Of a DNA stretch of 64,000 bases, positions 25,595 through 33,845 are shown in pieces. Origin of the DNA: JAIOSF01 sp965140475 (lineage in GTDB: Bacteria; Campylobacterota; Campylobacteria; Campylobacterales; Arcobacteraceae); NCBI GenBank assembly GCA_965140475.1, contig OZ223242.1, positions 1-64,000 on the forward strand, given 5' to 3'. The notes under the pieces are model-generated. The model saw only the letters and a list, made by a program, of their open reading frames with translations, made no database searches and was not told where the DNA came from. The position numbers were made by a program, and so were the translations under genes. Position 1 is the stretch's first letter, and each line of letters begins with the position of its first letter.

Positions 25595-26191
25595 TTAAAG
25601 TACCATTGGCGTATATACTGTTTGTGTATTTTTTCTTTTTTTCTCTAAGTGGATTATCTCATCTGTTATAAGAGTTTTTTCAGTTGCAGATTTAATTATA
25701 ACTCCACTATTTAAGTCAATAAGTTTTAGATAAAGTATAAGTTGTCTTTGTGTAAAAGCATAAGTTCCTACAAGAGCATAAGTGTTTCTATTTATTTTTT
25801 GATTGTTTAATTCATCTAAGTCTCGTGATAAAAATTTTGTACCATTTGGACCAATTTTTAAGTATTTAGAATACTCAATAGCATAAATAGGTACATTACA
25901 CATTTGAGTAACTTGTGTTTTTAATTCATCAGAAAGCATAAATCCTAATTCTGAATTATTTTGTAAATCTTTAAGGTTTACAAAATCAACCACATATATT
26001 GGTGTTTTTGCTTTATTAACATTAGCAATAGTTGGGCAAATTTGTTCTAGTAAGTCTGCTGTTAAAGAATCAAAACTTGTAGTTGTAGTAAGATGAAGAT
26101 ACTTAAATTGAAAAGAATCTTCATTTTCTTTTATTATTGAACAGCCATTTAAAAAAAATGTTACTATTAATATAATGCTGATTTGTCGCAT
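25595..26191 (-). CDS. FlgO-like lipoprotein, short paralogue
   Basis: A 198-aa lipoprotein with lipobox FFLNGC. The FlgO-type fold is recognisable: ADLLEQICP, then YVVDFVNLKDLQNNSELGFML, then the pattern FLSRDLDELN and ALVGTYAFTQRQLILYLKLID. FlgO was described in Vibrio as an outer-membrane flagellar-associated lipoprotein, but no flagellar gene is nearby. The gene overlaps the preceding FlgO-like gene by 25 bases, so expression is coupled. Its ATG lies inside that gene's end without a strong ribosome site. Confidence 0.72.
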   Translation of the reverse strand: MRQISIILIVTFFLNGCSIIKENEDSFQFKYLHLTTTTSFDSLTADLLEQICPTIANVNKAKTPIYVVDFVNLKDLQNNSELGFMLSDELKTQVTQMCNVPIYAIEYSKYLKIGPNGTKFLSRDLDELNNQKINRNTYALVGTYAFTQRQLILYLKLIDLNSGVIIKSATEKTLITDEIIHLEKKRKNTQTVYTPMVL

Positions 26192-26895
26192 ATTCCATCT
26201 TTACATTTTGTTGCTGGACAATTATCACCTGAACATTTGTCTTTTACAATATTTATACCAAAATCTGCTGGTCTTATATCCGCTTCTCTCACATTACATA
26301 GATTATAAAGTTTACAATCTTTTGGCGTATAAATAACTCTTGCTGTTGAGATAATTGCACCCGATTCAGAATCTAAAATTCTAGCATTTAATAAAACACT
26401 ATCATTTTCAAATTTCACATAAGTTCCTACAACTATATATTCTGTAGCACTAATGTGATCTTTTAATCTTTCAACATCTCTTGTTATATGAAATTCACCA
26501 TTTGCATTTACAGAAACAGCATCTTGACCTCTAAAATCTGTTACTTTAAAGTGTCTAATATGAAGCTCGTTAAACATACTTTCACTTAAAACTCGTCCAA
26601 AAGTACTTGTTCTTTCAAGTTCATTTAGATTAACAAATGATGTGAGAATAATACTTGTTGGTTCTTTCTCTGAAAAAATATTTGATGTGAACAGTTGGTC
26701 ACCTATTGATACAATAGCACCATTTAAATCTTGATAGATATTGTCAGTTCTTGCATAAGGTTGGTTGTAGTCAGCATCTCTAACCTCTTGAATAACTTTC
26801 TCTTTGTATGTTAGGGGTTCATTATTAAAAGGTGTATTCTTAATACACCCACTTAAGAACAATGCTACGAATGCAATTGATAGAATATATTTCAT
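26167..26895 (-). CDS. FlgO-like lipoprotein with Cys-rich tail
   Basis: A 242-aa lipoprotein (lipobox FLSGC). The FlgO domain spans about residues 40-195, with SFVNLNELERTSTFGRVL, KVTDFRGQDAVSV, ITRDVERL and YIVVGTYVKFENDSVLLN. The last 45 residues hold six cysteines (CKLYNLC, KCSGDNCPATKCKDGIC) and could form disulfides or bind metal. The two sister proteins do not share the full tail. GAGAGG precedes the ATG. It is in the same transcription direction as its paralogues, 66 bases after the 401-aa gene. Confidence 0.78.
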   Translation of the reverse strand: MKYILSIAFVALFLSGCIKNTPFNNEPLTYKEKVIQEVRDADYNQPYARTDNIYQDLNGAIVSIGDQLFTSNIFSEKEPTSIILTSFVNLNELERTSTFGRVLSESMFNELHIRHFKVTDFRGQDAVSVNANGEFHITRDVERLKDHISATEYIVVGTYVKFENDSVLLNARILDSESGAIISTARVIYTPKDCKLYNLCNVREADIRPADFGINIVKDKCSGDNCPATKCKDGICDKSALY

Positions 26896-26961
26896 AAAAG
26901 CCTCTCAGTATAAAATTACTGAGATTATATTGTCTTTTTATTTAAGAAAAGTTAAAGCAAG

Positions 26962-28167
26962 TTATTTTTTTGTTGGTAAATAGCTTGCATTAATCATTAT
27001 ATCTTTTCCACCTATAGGTTTTACTCTTGATATTGTTGGTATAATTGATGCTGTTTTATTTTGACCTAATTGTACTTCATCATTATTAATTAATGCAGTG
27101 ATTTGTACCATACCTTTTTTATATTTTACAGTATCTCGTGTAAGTTTAATCAAGTCACTAACTGGAATATATCCAACTTCATTAACAATATTTGATCTAG
27201 GAGAGAATATCATTGTGTATTTATTTTCATTCATATCTCTAATTGTAAATTTAAATTTTCTTGATTGTTTCTCTTTGTGACTAAAAGGAAATACAATATT
27301 AATATATTGACAATCTCCAGCATTATCATAAGTAAAAGAAAATCTTTCATATTGTAAAAGTGTTAATATCTCTTTTACTTTATCTTTTCCTAATAGTTCG
27401 TCAGGTTTTGCTTGACTACTATAATTTATAGCTTCACCAAGAACTAATTTATCATGAGCACCTTTAAAAGCTGTCATTGGAATAGATGCTGTTTCTTGAT
27501 TTTCTGTTTGAAATGAAACTAATCCACTTAAACTATAACTATCAACACCAAACTTACTTAGTTTTGGATTTGATTTATCTTTATCAATTAATCTATCCCA
27601 TCTATCAACTAAAAAGTTTTTCGGCACTTTTTTTCTACTACCTTCGTAGTATTGTGCGATTGGATAAACTTCTATATAACCTCTAGAAAAATCTAAATTG
27701 TCTTTCTCTTGTTCTTTAATTTCAAAAGATTTACCATTTATCTCCACATATCCTCTTGCAACATCAACATTTCTATATCCTGCATTTTTGCTATGTTCTG
27801 TTAAGTCTTTCCCTTTCATAAGAGTTTCTAATGCAGCTGGATGATTTGAATCATCATCACTTTTAAGGATGATTTTATTATCAATTTCACACACTCTACC
27901 AGACCAAACATCACCAGGAGATAAAAATATTGGTAAATCAACCTCATGTGAAGCTATTTTTTCTCTAAAAACTACTTTAGCTAAAATTGAGCTAGTTTCA
28001 TTTGTATTAAAAACTTTTACTTCACTACATATATCACCTTTTGCAATATATAAAGGTGATACTAAAAAGTCACCAGTTCTATCATTTGACATTGTCACTT
28101 TATCTGCAACTAGACTTGTTGTAGATAATATTGCAATTGAAGTTATTTTGAGTATGTTTTTTAACAT
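26962..28167 (-). CDS. Large exported protein of unknown function
   Basis: A 401-aa protein with a signal peptide (residues 1-21, ending near LVADK). I see no catalytic motif. The opening NDRTGDFLVSPLYIA and stretches such as ATVFREK-type beta segments (KVVFREKIASHEVDLPIFL) suggest a beta-rich secreted or surface protein. Mid-region repeats of YVEIN and YIEVYPI are visible. It is flanked by FlgO-like genes, ten bases after the first of them, with AAAGGA before its ATG, so they are very likely one operon. It may be the structural or cell-surface member of that set; this is inference. Confidence 0.6.
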   Translation of the reverse strand: MLKNILKITSIAILSTTSLVADKVTMSNDRTGDFLVSPLYIAKGDICSEVKVFNTNETSSILAKVVFREKIASHEVDLPIFLSPGDVWSGRVCEIDNKIILKSDDDSNHPAALETLMKGKDLTEHSKNAGYRNVDVARGYVEINGKSFEIKEQEKDNLDFSRGYIEVYPIAQYYEGSRKKVPKNFLVDRWDRLIDKDKSNPKLSKFGVDSYSLSGLVSFQTENQETASIPMTAFKGAHDKLVLGEAINYSSQAKPDELLGKDKVKEILTLLQYERFSFTYDNAGDCQYINIVFPFSHKEKQSRKFKFTIRDMNENKYTMIFSPRSNIVNEVGYIPVSDLIKLTRDTVKYKKGMVQITALINNDEVQLGQNKTASIIPTISRVKPIGGKDIMINASYLPTKK

Positions 28168-28177
28168 TTTATATCCT

Positions 28178-28930
28178 TTATTTTATAAGGTTTACAAGAG
28201 GAAATTGTGTTTTTGTTTTTACTTCTAACACCTCTTCTTGTTCCACAGGTTGATTTTTGACAAAATGTTGTTTTAATGAGATTTGATTCTGATCAACAAC
28301 ACTTACATTTTCTCTTGAACTATTTTTCTTATATTTATCAGATACAATATTAATGATTCTTGGTTTTTTACAGTTTTGTACTATTCTACAATCATTAGTT
28401 ACATAATTTGCTCTGGCACTTGCAAGTATTCTTCCATTTTGATTATCCATGATTCTTGCATTAATTAAAATTTTATTTTCAAACATAGTATATGTACCTA
28501 CTAGTACATATCCACTTTGAACATCTTTATTTAATAGCTTTACATCTCTAGTAAGAAAATACTCTCCAGCTTTATTAATTGAAAGTGTACCTTGACCTCT
28601 AAAATCACTCACATTAAAGCCTCTTATAAAGAGTTCATCAAAAAAACCTTCTGCTAAAGTTCTCCCAAAATGAGTAGTTTTGTCAAATTGATGTAAGTCA
28701 ACAAAAGAAGTTATTGCAATATCATTCAACTCTTCTCTAGTTACTTTACTACTATTAAATAGTCTGTTTGCTAAGTCTTGAATTGTTTTATCAATTGTTT
28801 TGTGAACTTGCGCTGTAGGTATAGCTAACATTGGGTCTACAACTTTTTTTTCATCCTCGGCATAAGATATACTATTAATACACAGAACACTTAAGAATGA
28901 TATAATTCCTTTTGTTATTTTACTACTCAT
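28178..28930 (-). CDS. FlgO-like exported protein, first gene of the cluster
   Basis: A 250-aa FlgO-family protein. I set the start at 28930 (or the adjacent ATG at 28933), because AGGAG lies just upstream and residues after it form a signal peptide ending SYAEDEK. The frame is open to 28975. The FlgO block is clear: ITSFVDLHQFDKTTHFGRTL, FNVSDFRGQGTLSIN, FLTRDVKLL, YVLVGTYTMFENKILINARI. It has no lipobox, unlike its two paralogues. The gene heads six same-strand genes and is divergent from ccoN. Confidence 0.75.
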   Translation of the reverse strand: MSSKITKGIISFLSVLCINSISYAEDEKKVVDPMLAIPTAQVHKTIDKTIQDLANRLFNSSKVTREELNDIAITSFVDLHQFDKTTHFGRTLAEGFFDELFIRGFNVSDFRGQGTLSINKAGEYFLTRDVKLLNKDVQSGYVLVGTYTMFENKILINARIMDNQNGRILASARANYVTNDCRIVQNCKKPRIINIVSDKYKKNSSRENVSVVDQNQISLKQHFVKNQPVEQEEVLEVKTKTQFPLVNLIK

Positions 28931-29082
28931 CATTTCTCCTTTAAATAAACATATGATAGAACTATACATTACCAATTCTTAATTCTAGATTAAATTATAT
29001 CTTAAAATAAAATAAAATTAAAAAACTAATCAAAATAAATTAACAAACAATTAACTAATTCAGAATCGTTTAAATTATTATC

Positions 29083-29091
29083 TGTTAAAAT
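29083..29091 (+). promoter_or_regulatory. Extended -10 promoter of ccoNOQP
   Basis: TGTTAAAAT fits the extended -10 form TGn-TAtAAT with one change, 54 bases before the ccoN ATG. Upstream are two TTAAC half-sites in direct orientation (29040-29055 region), which could bind a Crp-type regulator but are weak in such AT-rich DNA. Confidence 0.45.
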
Positions 29092-29144
29092 GCCATTATA
29101 AGTGACGATTTCGTGACTTTATTTTAAACTTTAGGAGGAGATTG

Positions 29145-30620
29145 ATGCAAGACAATGCACAACCAATTGAGTACGATTACTCGATAACAAAAGCCTTTAC
29201 TTTTGCAACAATTTTGTTTGGTATTATTGGTATGACAGTTGGTGTTATACTAGCGTTCCAATTAGCATTTCCAGCTTTAAGTAATCTAGCTGGTGAGTAT
29301 GGTACTTTCAGTAGACTAAGACCTTTACACACAAACGGTGTAGCGTATGGTTTTACTTTAAGTGGTATTTTTGCTTCTTGGTACTATATCGGGCAAAGAG
29401 TATTAAAGGTGTCTTTAAAAGAGTCACCATTTTTAATGGGTGTAGCAAAATTACATTTTGCTTTATATTTCATTACAATTCTTTTAGCGGTTGTAACACT
29501 AATTTCTGGTATTACTACATCAAAAGAGTATGCTGAATTAGAATGGCCACTAGATTTACTAGTTGTTGTATGGTGGGTATTATTTGGTATATCTATTTTT
29601 GGACTAATAGGTATTAGAAGAGAGAGAACATTGTATATCTCTTTATGGTACTTTATTGCATGTTTCGTTGCTGTTGCAATGTTATATTTATTTAACAACA
29701 TGGAAGTTCCAACAATGTTATTTGCTAACGGTGCACCAAGTTCTGTAATGCATTCTATATCATTATATGCTGGTACAAATGACGCATTAGTACAATGGTG
29801 GTTTGGACACAATGCTGTTGCATTCGTATTTACAACACCAATTATCGCGATGATTTACTACTTTTTACCAAAAGAATCTGGACAAAATGTTTATTCTTAT
29901 AAACTTTCTATCTTAGCATTCTGGGGTTTAATGTTTGTTTATTTATGGGCTGGTGGACATCACCTTATTTATAGTACTGTTCCAGATTGGATGCAAACTA
30001 TGGGTTCTGTTATGTCAGTTGTTCTTATTTTACCATCATGGGGTTCTGCTATTAATATGCTTTTAACTATGAAAGGTGAGTGGGGTCAATTACAATCATC
30101 TCCATTAATTAAATTTATGGTTATGGCTTCTACATTCTATATGTTATCAACTATAGAAGGTCCAATCCAAGCTATTAAATCTGTTAATGCTATTGCACAC
30201 TTTACTGACTGGATTCCAGGACACGTACATGATGGTGTATTAGGATGGGTTGTATTTATGGTAATGGCAGCATTATTCCATATGGCACCAAGAATGTACG
30301 GAAGAGAAATTTACTCTAAGTCATTAATGGAAACACAATTCTGGTTACAAACAACAGCTATCGTACTATACTTTACATCTATGTGGATTGCAGGTATTAC
30401 TCAAGGTATGATGTGGAGAGCATATGATGAATATGGTTCATTATTATACTCATTTATTGATACAGTTACAGTACTTCAACCATACTACACAATTAGAGCA
30501 GTTGGTGGATTATTATACTTAATTGGATTCTTTATGTTTGCATACAATATGTATAAAACAGCTACAGCAGGTAGAGTTCTTGATAAAGAACCAGCAAATG
30601 CTTCGCCTATGGGCGCTTAA
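29145..30620 (+). CDS. ccoN: cbb3-type cytochrome c oxidase subunit I
   Basis: A 491-aa, twelve-helix heme-copper oxidase catalytic subunit, holding heme b, heme b3 and CuB. The start is ATG 29145 with AGGAGG eight bases upstream; a TTG three bases earlier is not needed. Metal-ligand regions are RPLHTNGVAYG (His of low-spin heme), QWWFGHNAVAFVFTTP (CuB His), AGGHHLIYS and DWIPGHVHDGVLGW (heme ligands). It reduces oxygen at high affinity, typical of microaerophiles. It is first gene of ccoNOQP. Confidence 0.96.
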   Translation: MQDNAQPIEYDYSITKAFTFATILFGIIGMTVGVILAFQLAFPALSNLAGEYGTFSRLRPLHTNGVAYGFTLSGIFASWYYIGQRVLKVSLKESPFLMGVAKLHFALYFITILLAVVTLISGITTSKEYAELEWPLDLLVVVWWVLFGISIFGLIGIRRERTLYISLWYFIACFVAVAMLYLFNNMEVPTMLFANGAPSSVMHSISLYAGTNDALVQWWFGHNAVAFVFTTPIIAMIYYFLPKESGQNVYSYKLSILAFWGLMFVYLWAGGHHLIYSTVPDWMQTMGSVMSVVLILPSWGSAINMLLTMKGEWGQLQSSPLIKFMVMASTFYMLSTIEGPIQAIKSVNAIAHFTDWIPGHVHDGVLGWVVFMVMAALFHMAPRMYGREIYSKSLMETQFWLQTTAIVLYFTSMWIAGITQGMMWRAYDEYGSLLYSFIDTVTVLQPYYTIRAVGGLLYLIGFFMFAYNMYKTATAGRVLDKEPANASPMGA

Positions 30621-30635
30621 GAGAAGGGGGTTAAT

Positions 30636-31301
30636 ATGTTTCATTGGTTAGAACAAAGACCGTTTTTCTTTACGGTAGTTTTATTTTTAACAATTGCTTT
30701 TGCAGGTATAATAGAAGTTATCCCTGATTTTGCTAAGGCTTCTCAACCATTAGTTAATACTAAACCATACTCTGTTTTAGAATTAGCTGGTAGACAAGTT
30801 TATATAAAAGATAGTTGTAATGCTTGTCATTCACAATTAATTAGACCATTTAAATCAGAAACTGATAGATATGGTATGTACTCTTTATCTGGTGAGTATG
30901 CTTATGATAGACCATTTTTATGGGGATCAAAAAGAACAGGTCCAGATTTACAAAGAGTTGGTAATTATAGAACAACAGATTGGCATGAAAATCATATGAT
31001 GTCGCCATCTTCAGTTGTTCCAGGTTCAATCATGCCTGCATATTCTCATATGTTTACGAACAAAGCGGATGTTGCTACAGCATATGCAAATGCAAATACA
31101 CAAAAAGTAGTGTTTGCTGTACCATATGATAAAGAAGGTATGCCAAAATTAGGTTCATGGGATGAAGCGAAAGCTGCTGCATTAGAAGATGCAAAAGTTA
31201 TTGCTGCTGATATGAAAAACCAAAGCGTAAAAGATGCAGTTGCTAATGGTGAGATTCCAGAAATTGTAGCTTTAATTGCATATATGAATTCTCTAAAGTA
31301 A
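30636..31301 (+). CDS. ccoO: cbb3 oxidase mono-heme cytochrome c subunit II
   Basis: A 221-aa membrane-anchored cytochrome c. The N-terminal helix spans residues 9-29. The heme site is C61NACH65, followed by SQLIRPF, a CcoO hallmark. The distal Met is probably in GSIMPAYSHMF. It passes electrons from CcoP to CcoN on the periplasmic face. The gene starts 15 bases after ccoN with a GGGGG-type site. Confidence 0.96.
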   Translation: MFHWLEQRPFFFTVVLFLTIAFAGIIEVIPDFAKASQPLVNTKPYSVLELAGRQVYIKDSCNACHSQLIRPFKSETDRYGMYSLSGEYAYDRPFLWGSKRTGPDLQRVGNYRTTDWHENHMMSPSSVVPGSIMPAYSHMFTNKADVATAYANANTQKVVFAVPYDKEGMPKLGSWDEAKAAALEDAKVIAADMKNQSVKDAVANGEIPEIVALIAYMNSLK

Positions 31302-31310
31302 AGGTAAAAT

Positions 31311-31541
31311 ATGGAATATGAAACATTAATGACAATACAAGGATATGCAAAATTTGCATTACTTGCTTTTGTTTGTATCGTATTCTATAGTTATGCATTT
31401 TCTATCTACAAAAGGAACAGAAAAGGTGATGCAAATTACCGAGATTTTGAAAAGTATTCAAATCTTGTTCTTGATGATAGTATAGAATCTAAGCCTTTAG
31501 AAGAGAGAAAAAAAACAGAGGATAAAAAAGACAACGAATAG
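31311..31541 (+). CDS. ccoQ: cbb3 oxidase subunit IV
   Basis: A 76-aa single-helix protein (membrane segment about residues 13-33, ending YKRNRKGDANYRDFEKYSN). Its position between ccoO and ccoP and the short positive tail fit CcoQ, which stabilises the complex. Sequence conservation in this family is low, so identification relies partly on position. Confidence 0.88.
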   Translation: MEYETLMTIQGYAKFALLAFVCIVFYSYAFSIYKRNRKGDANYRDFEKYSNLVLDDSIESKPLEERKKTEDKKDNE

Positions 31542-31586
31542 TTGTGTTTTTTTGACTAATATAAAAATTAAAAGGAGATTGCTAAT

Positions 31587-32537
31587 ATGAAATCTATGGT
31601 AATAGGTGGGATTATTCTTATCGTAGCACTTATGACAGGAACTTACTTCATGGCAGGTGACTCATTTGCGCTAGGTGAAGATTATATCAATGACCTTACA
31701 ATGCTTGCTGGTGTTGCAATTGTTTCTATAACAGTATTTGTTTCACTTAAGTATGTAAATCAGATTAAAAACGATACAGCAACTGGTGAGTTAGCTGACG
31801 AAACATGGGATGGTATTGGTGAATACAAAAATAACATTCCAGTAGGTTGGGGGATGTTATTTATTGCTACTTTAGTATGGCAATTATGGTATTTCTTTGT
31901 AGGATACCCTACAAGTCAATTTTCACAAATTGGTCAGTACAATGAAGAGACATTAGAGTACAATGCAAAATTTGAATCTAAATGGGCAAATATCACAGAG
32001 CAAGAGCTTGCTGGTATGGGTCAATCTGTATTCTTAGTACAATGTGCTCCATGTCATGGTGTTGATGGTGAAGGTATTCAAGGTAAAGCTCATAACTTAA
32101 CAAAAAGAATTAGTGTTGAGCAAGTAAAAAGCGTTATTAACGAAGGTTCTGCTGCAATTGGACCAAATCCAGCTGGTAACTTAGGTTTCGGTATGGGTGT
32201 GATGCCAGGAAAAGATGGACTAATTAATGTTAATACAGGTATGCCTATTTCAGATTCAGAAGTTGAAGCTGTTGCTAACTATGTTGCAAATGGTATGAAA
32301 GGTGCTGGTGCTGGTGCAGATATCTTTGCTGGTGTTTGTTCTTCGTGTCACGGTGTAGATGGTAAAGGTATGGGTGGAATGTCACCAAACCTTGTAGAAT
32401 ATGATGATACTTTAGTTATGAATGTTTTAAAACATGGTAAAAAAGGTATAATAGGTGCAATGCCTAACTTTGAGGGAAGATTAACTGAAACTCAAGATAA
32501 AGCAGTTGCTACTTATTTAAGAAGTATAGGAGAATAG
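31587..32537 (+). CDS. ccoP: cbb3 oxidase di-heme cytochrome c subunit III
   Basis: A 316-aa protein. It has two N-terminal membrane helices (residues 5-25 and 37-57), a short cytoplasmic loop, a third hydrophobic segment at 89-106 with the CcoP motif PVGWGMLFIATLVW, and then two cytochrome c domains with C153APCH157 and C251SSCH255. It accepts electrons from soluble c-type carriers and hands them to CcoO. AAAAGGAG lies before the ATG. Confidence 0.95.
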   Translation: MKSMVIGGIILIVALMTGTYFMAGDSFALGEDYINDLTMLAGVAIVSITVFVSLKYVNQIKNDTATGELADETWDGIGEYKNNIPVGWGMLFIATLVWQLWYFFVGYPTSQFSQIGQYNEETLEYNAKFESKWANITEQELAGMGQSVFLVQCAPCHGVDGEGIQGKAHNLTKRISVEQVKSVINEGSAAIGPNPAGNLGFGMGVMPGKDGLINVNTGMPISDSEVEAVANYVANGMKGAGAGADIFAGVCSSCHGVDGKGMGGMSPNLVEYDDTLVMNVLKHGKKGIIGAMPNFEGRLTETQDKAVATYLRSIGE

Positions 32538-32538
32538 T

Positions 32539-32781
32539 ATGGCAGGAAATTCACAAATAGACCCTAAAACAGAGGGTGGTTTATTTAGTTTAGTTCATGG
32601 TATTACAGGTATGTTAATAGCTACTGTATTATTGTTATCTATTCTTGGTGTTTTAAGTTACTTAGCAGTAGTAACTCAACAAGCTAATGCAGAAAACTTT
32701 TATGAGATTAATCAAGACTTAAACGCATTGAAAATGAATAGTCCTGAAAATCATAAAATGTGGATAAACAAAGGAGAATAG
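32539..32781 (+). CDS. DUF4006-type small membrane protein of the cbb3 operon
   Basis: An 80-aa protein starting one base after the ccoP stop. A membrane helix at about residues 20-47 is preceded by GLFSLVHGITGMLI. The family (DUF4006, as I recall it) is found next to ccoP in Campylobacterota and has no established role. Tight spacing suggests an oxidase-associated or assembly function. Cotranslated with ccoP. Confidence 0.75.
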   Translation: MAGNSQIDPKTEGGLFSLVHGITGMLIATVLLLSILGVLSYLAVVTQQANAENFYEINQDLNALKMNSPENHKMWINKGE

Positions 32782-32783
32782 AG

Positions 32784-32876
32784 ATGGATAAAGTAATTGG
32801 AATATTATTAGCTATAACAGCTGTTGCGACTATTATGTTATCATATTTAGATTCTTCAAGAGTGTTTGTTGGTTAA
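32784..32876 (+). CDS. 30-aa single-helix membrane peptide at the end of the cbb3 operon
   Basis: Short ORF missed by length cut-offs: MDKVIGILLAITAVATIMLS followed by ten residues ending VFVG. It starts two bases after the DUF4006 stop, with AAGGAG about nine bases upstream, and ends just before the terminator at 32901. Almost the whole chain is one membrane helix. Tiny single-helix subunits are common in oxidases (CydX, CcoQ, CcoM types), so this is a candidate extra cbb3 subunit. The ORF and ribosome site are seen; the role is inferred. Confidence 0.6.
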   Translation: MDKVIGILLAITAVATIMLSYLDSSRVFVG

Positions 32877-32900
32877 TATTTAATAATATTAATAAAATAA

Positions 32901-32933
32901 AAAGGGAAGGTGCGTTGCATCTTCCCTTTTTTA
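32901..32933 (+). terminator. Strong terminator closing the ccoNOQP operon
   Basis: AAAGGGAAGGTGC pairs with GCATCTTCCCTTT (13 bp with one G-U) across loop GTT, then TTTT. The A-rich left side would give a U-run on the other strand too, so it probably also ends the convergent DUF134 gene transcript. Confidence 0.92.
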
Positions 32934-33518
32934 TTGAATTAGTAATGTAAGTTTATCTTTTTCTATATAACTTTTTACTAATGGTTTAATACCTTTTGAT
33001 ATTAAAGTGTTTTTTAATCCTTCACCAATTTTAGAAGATATGAATAGATTTACATTATTCTCTATAAATATTTTTGGTAAAACTATTGCAGGCTTTTCAG
33101 AATTAGAATATACAGGATTATCTATTTTTTTACTAAGGGTAATATTCTGATTTTCTATATTAAAAATAAAAATAAATTTTTGACTATTAAGTGTATTAGT
33201 TAAATCCTCATCATCTGAACATATTGCAACAATATAATTATTGTTTTTATTGTGTTCAATATTAATTTTATGACCACTTATAATTGCTGTAGATAGTTTT
33301 TTTCTAGCATTTTTTAGTATACGTGTAAATGTAGGTCGTGACACCTCCATATGTTGCGCTGCTTCTTCTTGGTATAAATCTAATATATCCATTAAATAAA
33401 GAGCTTCAATCTCTTCATCTAAAATGTTTGTAATACCATTTGGTTTTGTATTACTTGGTACAAATTCTTTAAATACTGGTTTAAAGTTTAATTTTCTTAT
33501 ATTTTTTTCTCTTCCCAT
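32931..33518 (-). CDS. DUF134 helix-turn-helix regulator with NifX-like sensor domain
   Basis: A 195-aa two-domain protein. Residues 1-90 are a DUF134-type DNA-binding domain: GREKNIRKL, LDEEIEALYLMDILDLYQEEAA and the helix-turn-helix MEVSRPTFTRILKNARKKL. Residues 95-195 resemble the dinitrogenase iron-molybdenum cofactor (NifX/NafY) fold: IVAICSDDEDL, AIVLPKIFIENNVNLFISSKIGEGLKNTL. The same fold occurs as two separate proteins at the far end of the divergent cyd block (36618 and 37053). It is very likely the local regulator acting at the paired sites at 33569-33612. The ligand is unknown; a metal cluster or redox signal is a guess. Confidence 0.82.
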   Translation of the reverse strand: MGREKNIRKLNFKPVFKEFVPSNTKPNGITNILDEEIEALYLMDILDLYQEEAAQHMEVSRPTFTRILKNARKKLSTAIISGHKINIEHNKNNNYIVAICSDDEDLTNTLNSQKFIFIFNIENQNITLSKKIDNPVYSNSEKPAIVLPKIFIENNVNLFISSKIGEGLKNTLISKGIKPLVKSYIEKDKLTLLIQ

Positions 33519-33567
33519 ACTAATCCTTTTAATATAATAATTTTAGCTAAATTTTATTTAATATTAC

Positions 33568-33596
33568 TTGACATATGTTCATTAAAGTTGTATCAT
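33568..33596 (+). promoter_or_regulatory. Near-consensus sigma-70 promoter of the cyd block
   Basis: TTGACA (33568-33573), a 17-base spacer and TATCAT (33591-33596). A perfect -35 is unusual in this genome type. The predicted start is near 33603, inside the second direct repeat. Confidence 0.7.
33569..33582 (+). promoter_or_regulatory. Operator-like repeat 1 (TGACATATGTTCAT)
   Basis: First of two identical 14-bp sequences 30 bp apart. The core ACATATGT is a palindrome and the flanks TGA...TCA extend the symmetry. This copy overlaps the -35 box of the cyd promoter, the position expected of a repressor site. Confidence 0.7.
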
Positions 33597-33598
33597 TC

Positions 33599-33612
33599 TG
33601 ACATATGTTCAT
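33599..33612 (+). promoter_or_regulatory. Operator-like repeat 2 (TGACATATGTTCAT)
   Basis: An exact copy of 33569-33582, 30 bp downstream (about three helical turns, so on the same face of the DNA). It covers the predicted transcription start. Confidence 0.7.
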
Positions 33613-33634
33613 AAAATAATAAAGGAATAGAAAA

Positions 33635-33844
33635 TTGACAACTATAAATAAAATAATTTATTTTTATATTGATGGTTTTAAGAATATGAAAGTTGGGAAG
33701 ACTTTGTGGAAAATTATATTTGTAAAATTATTAGTAATATTTTTAGTTTTAAATTATTTTATCCATGATAAGAGTTTAAAAAGTGAATATAAAACGTATG
33801 ATGAAAAAGTAAATTTCATTTATGAAAATTTAAAAGGAAATTAA
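33635..33844 (+). CDS. DUF4492 small membrane protein upstream of cydA
   Basis: A 69-aa protein starting at TTG 33635 with AAAGGA upstream. The TTG start is preferred over ATG 33686 because the family-typical opening FYIDGFKNMKVGKTLWKIIF would otherwise be cut. One membrane helix lies at about residues 26-46. DUF4492 proteins are encoded just ahead of cydA in several phyla and have no proven role. Its stop lies one base before the cydA ATG, so it is in the cyd operon. Confidence 0.75.
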   Translation: MTTINKIIYFYIDGFKNMKVGKTLWKIIFVKLLVIFLVLNYFIHDKSLKSEYKTYDEKVNFIYENLKGN

Positions 33845-33845
33845 T

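Noticed and set aside
29040..29056. TTAAC half-sites before ccoN as a Crp/NssR-type operator
   Set aside because: They are in direct rather than inverted order, and such AT-rich pentamers are common by chance.
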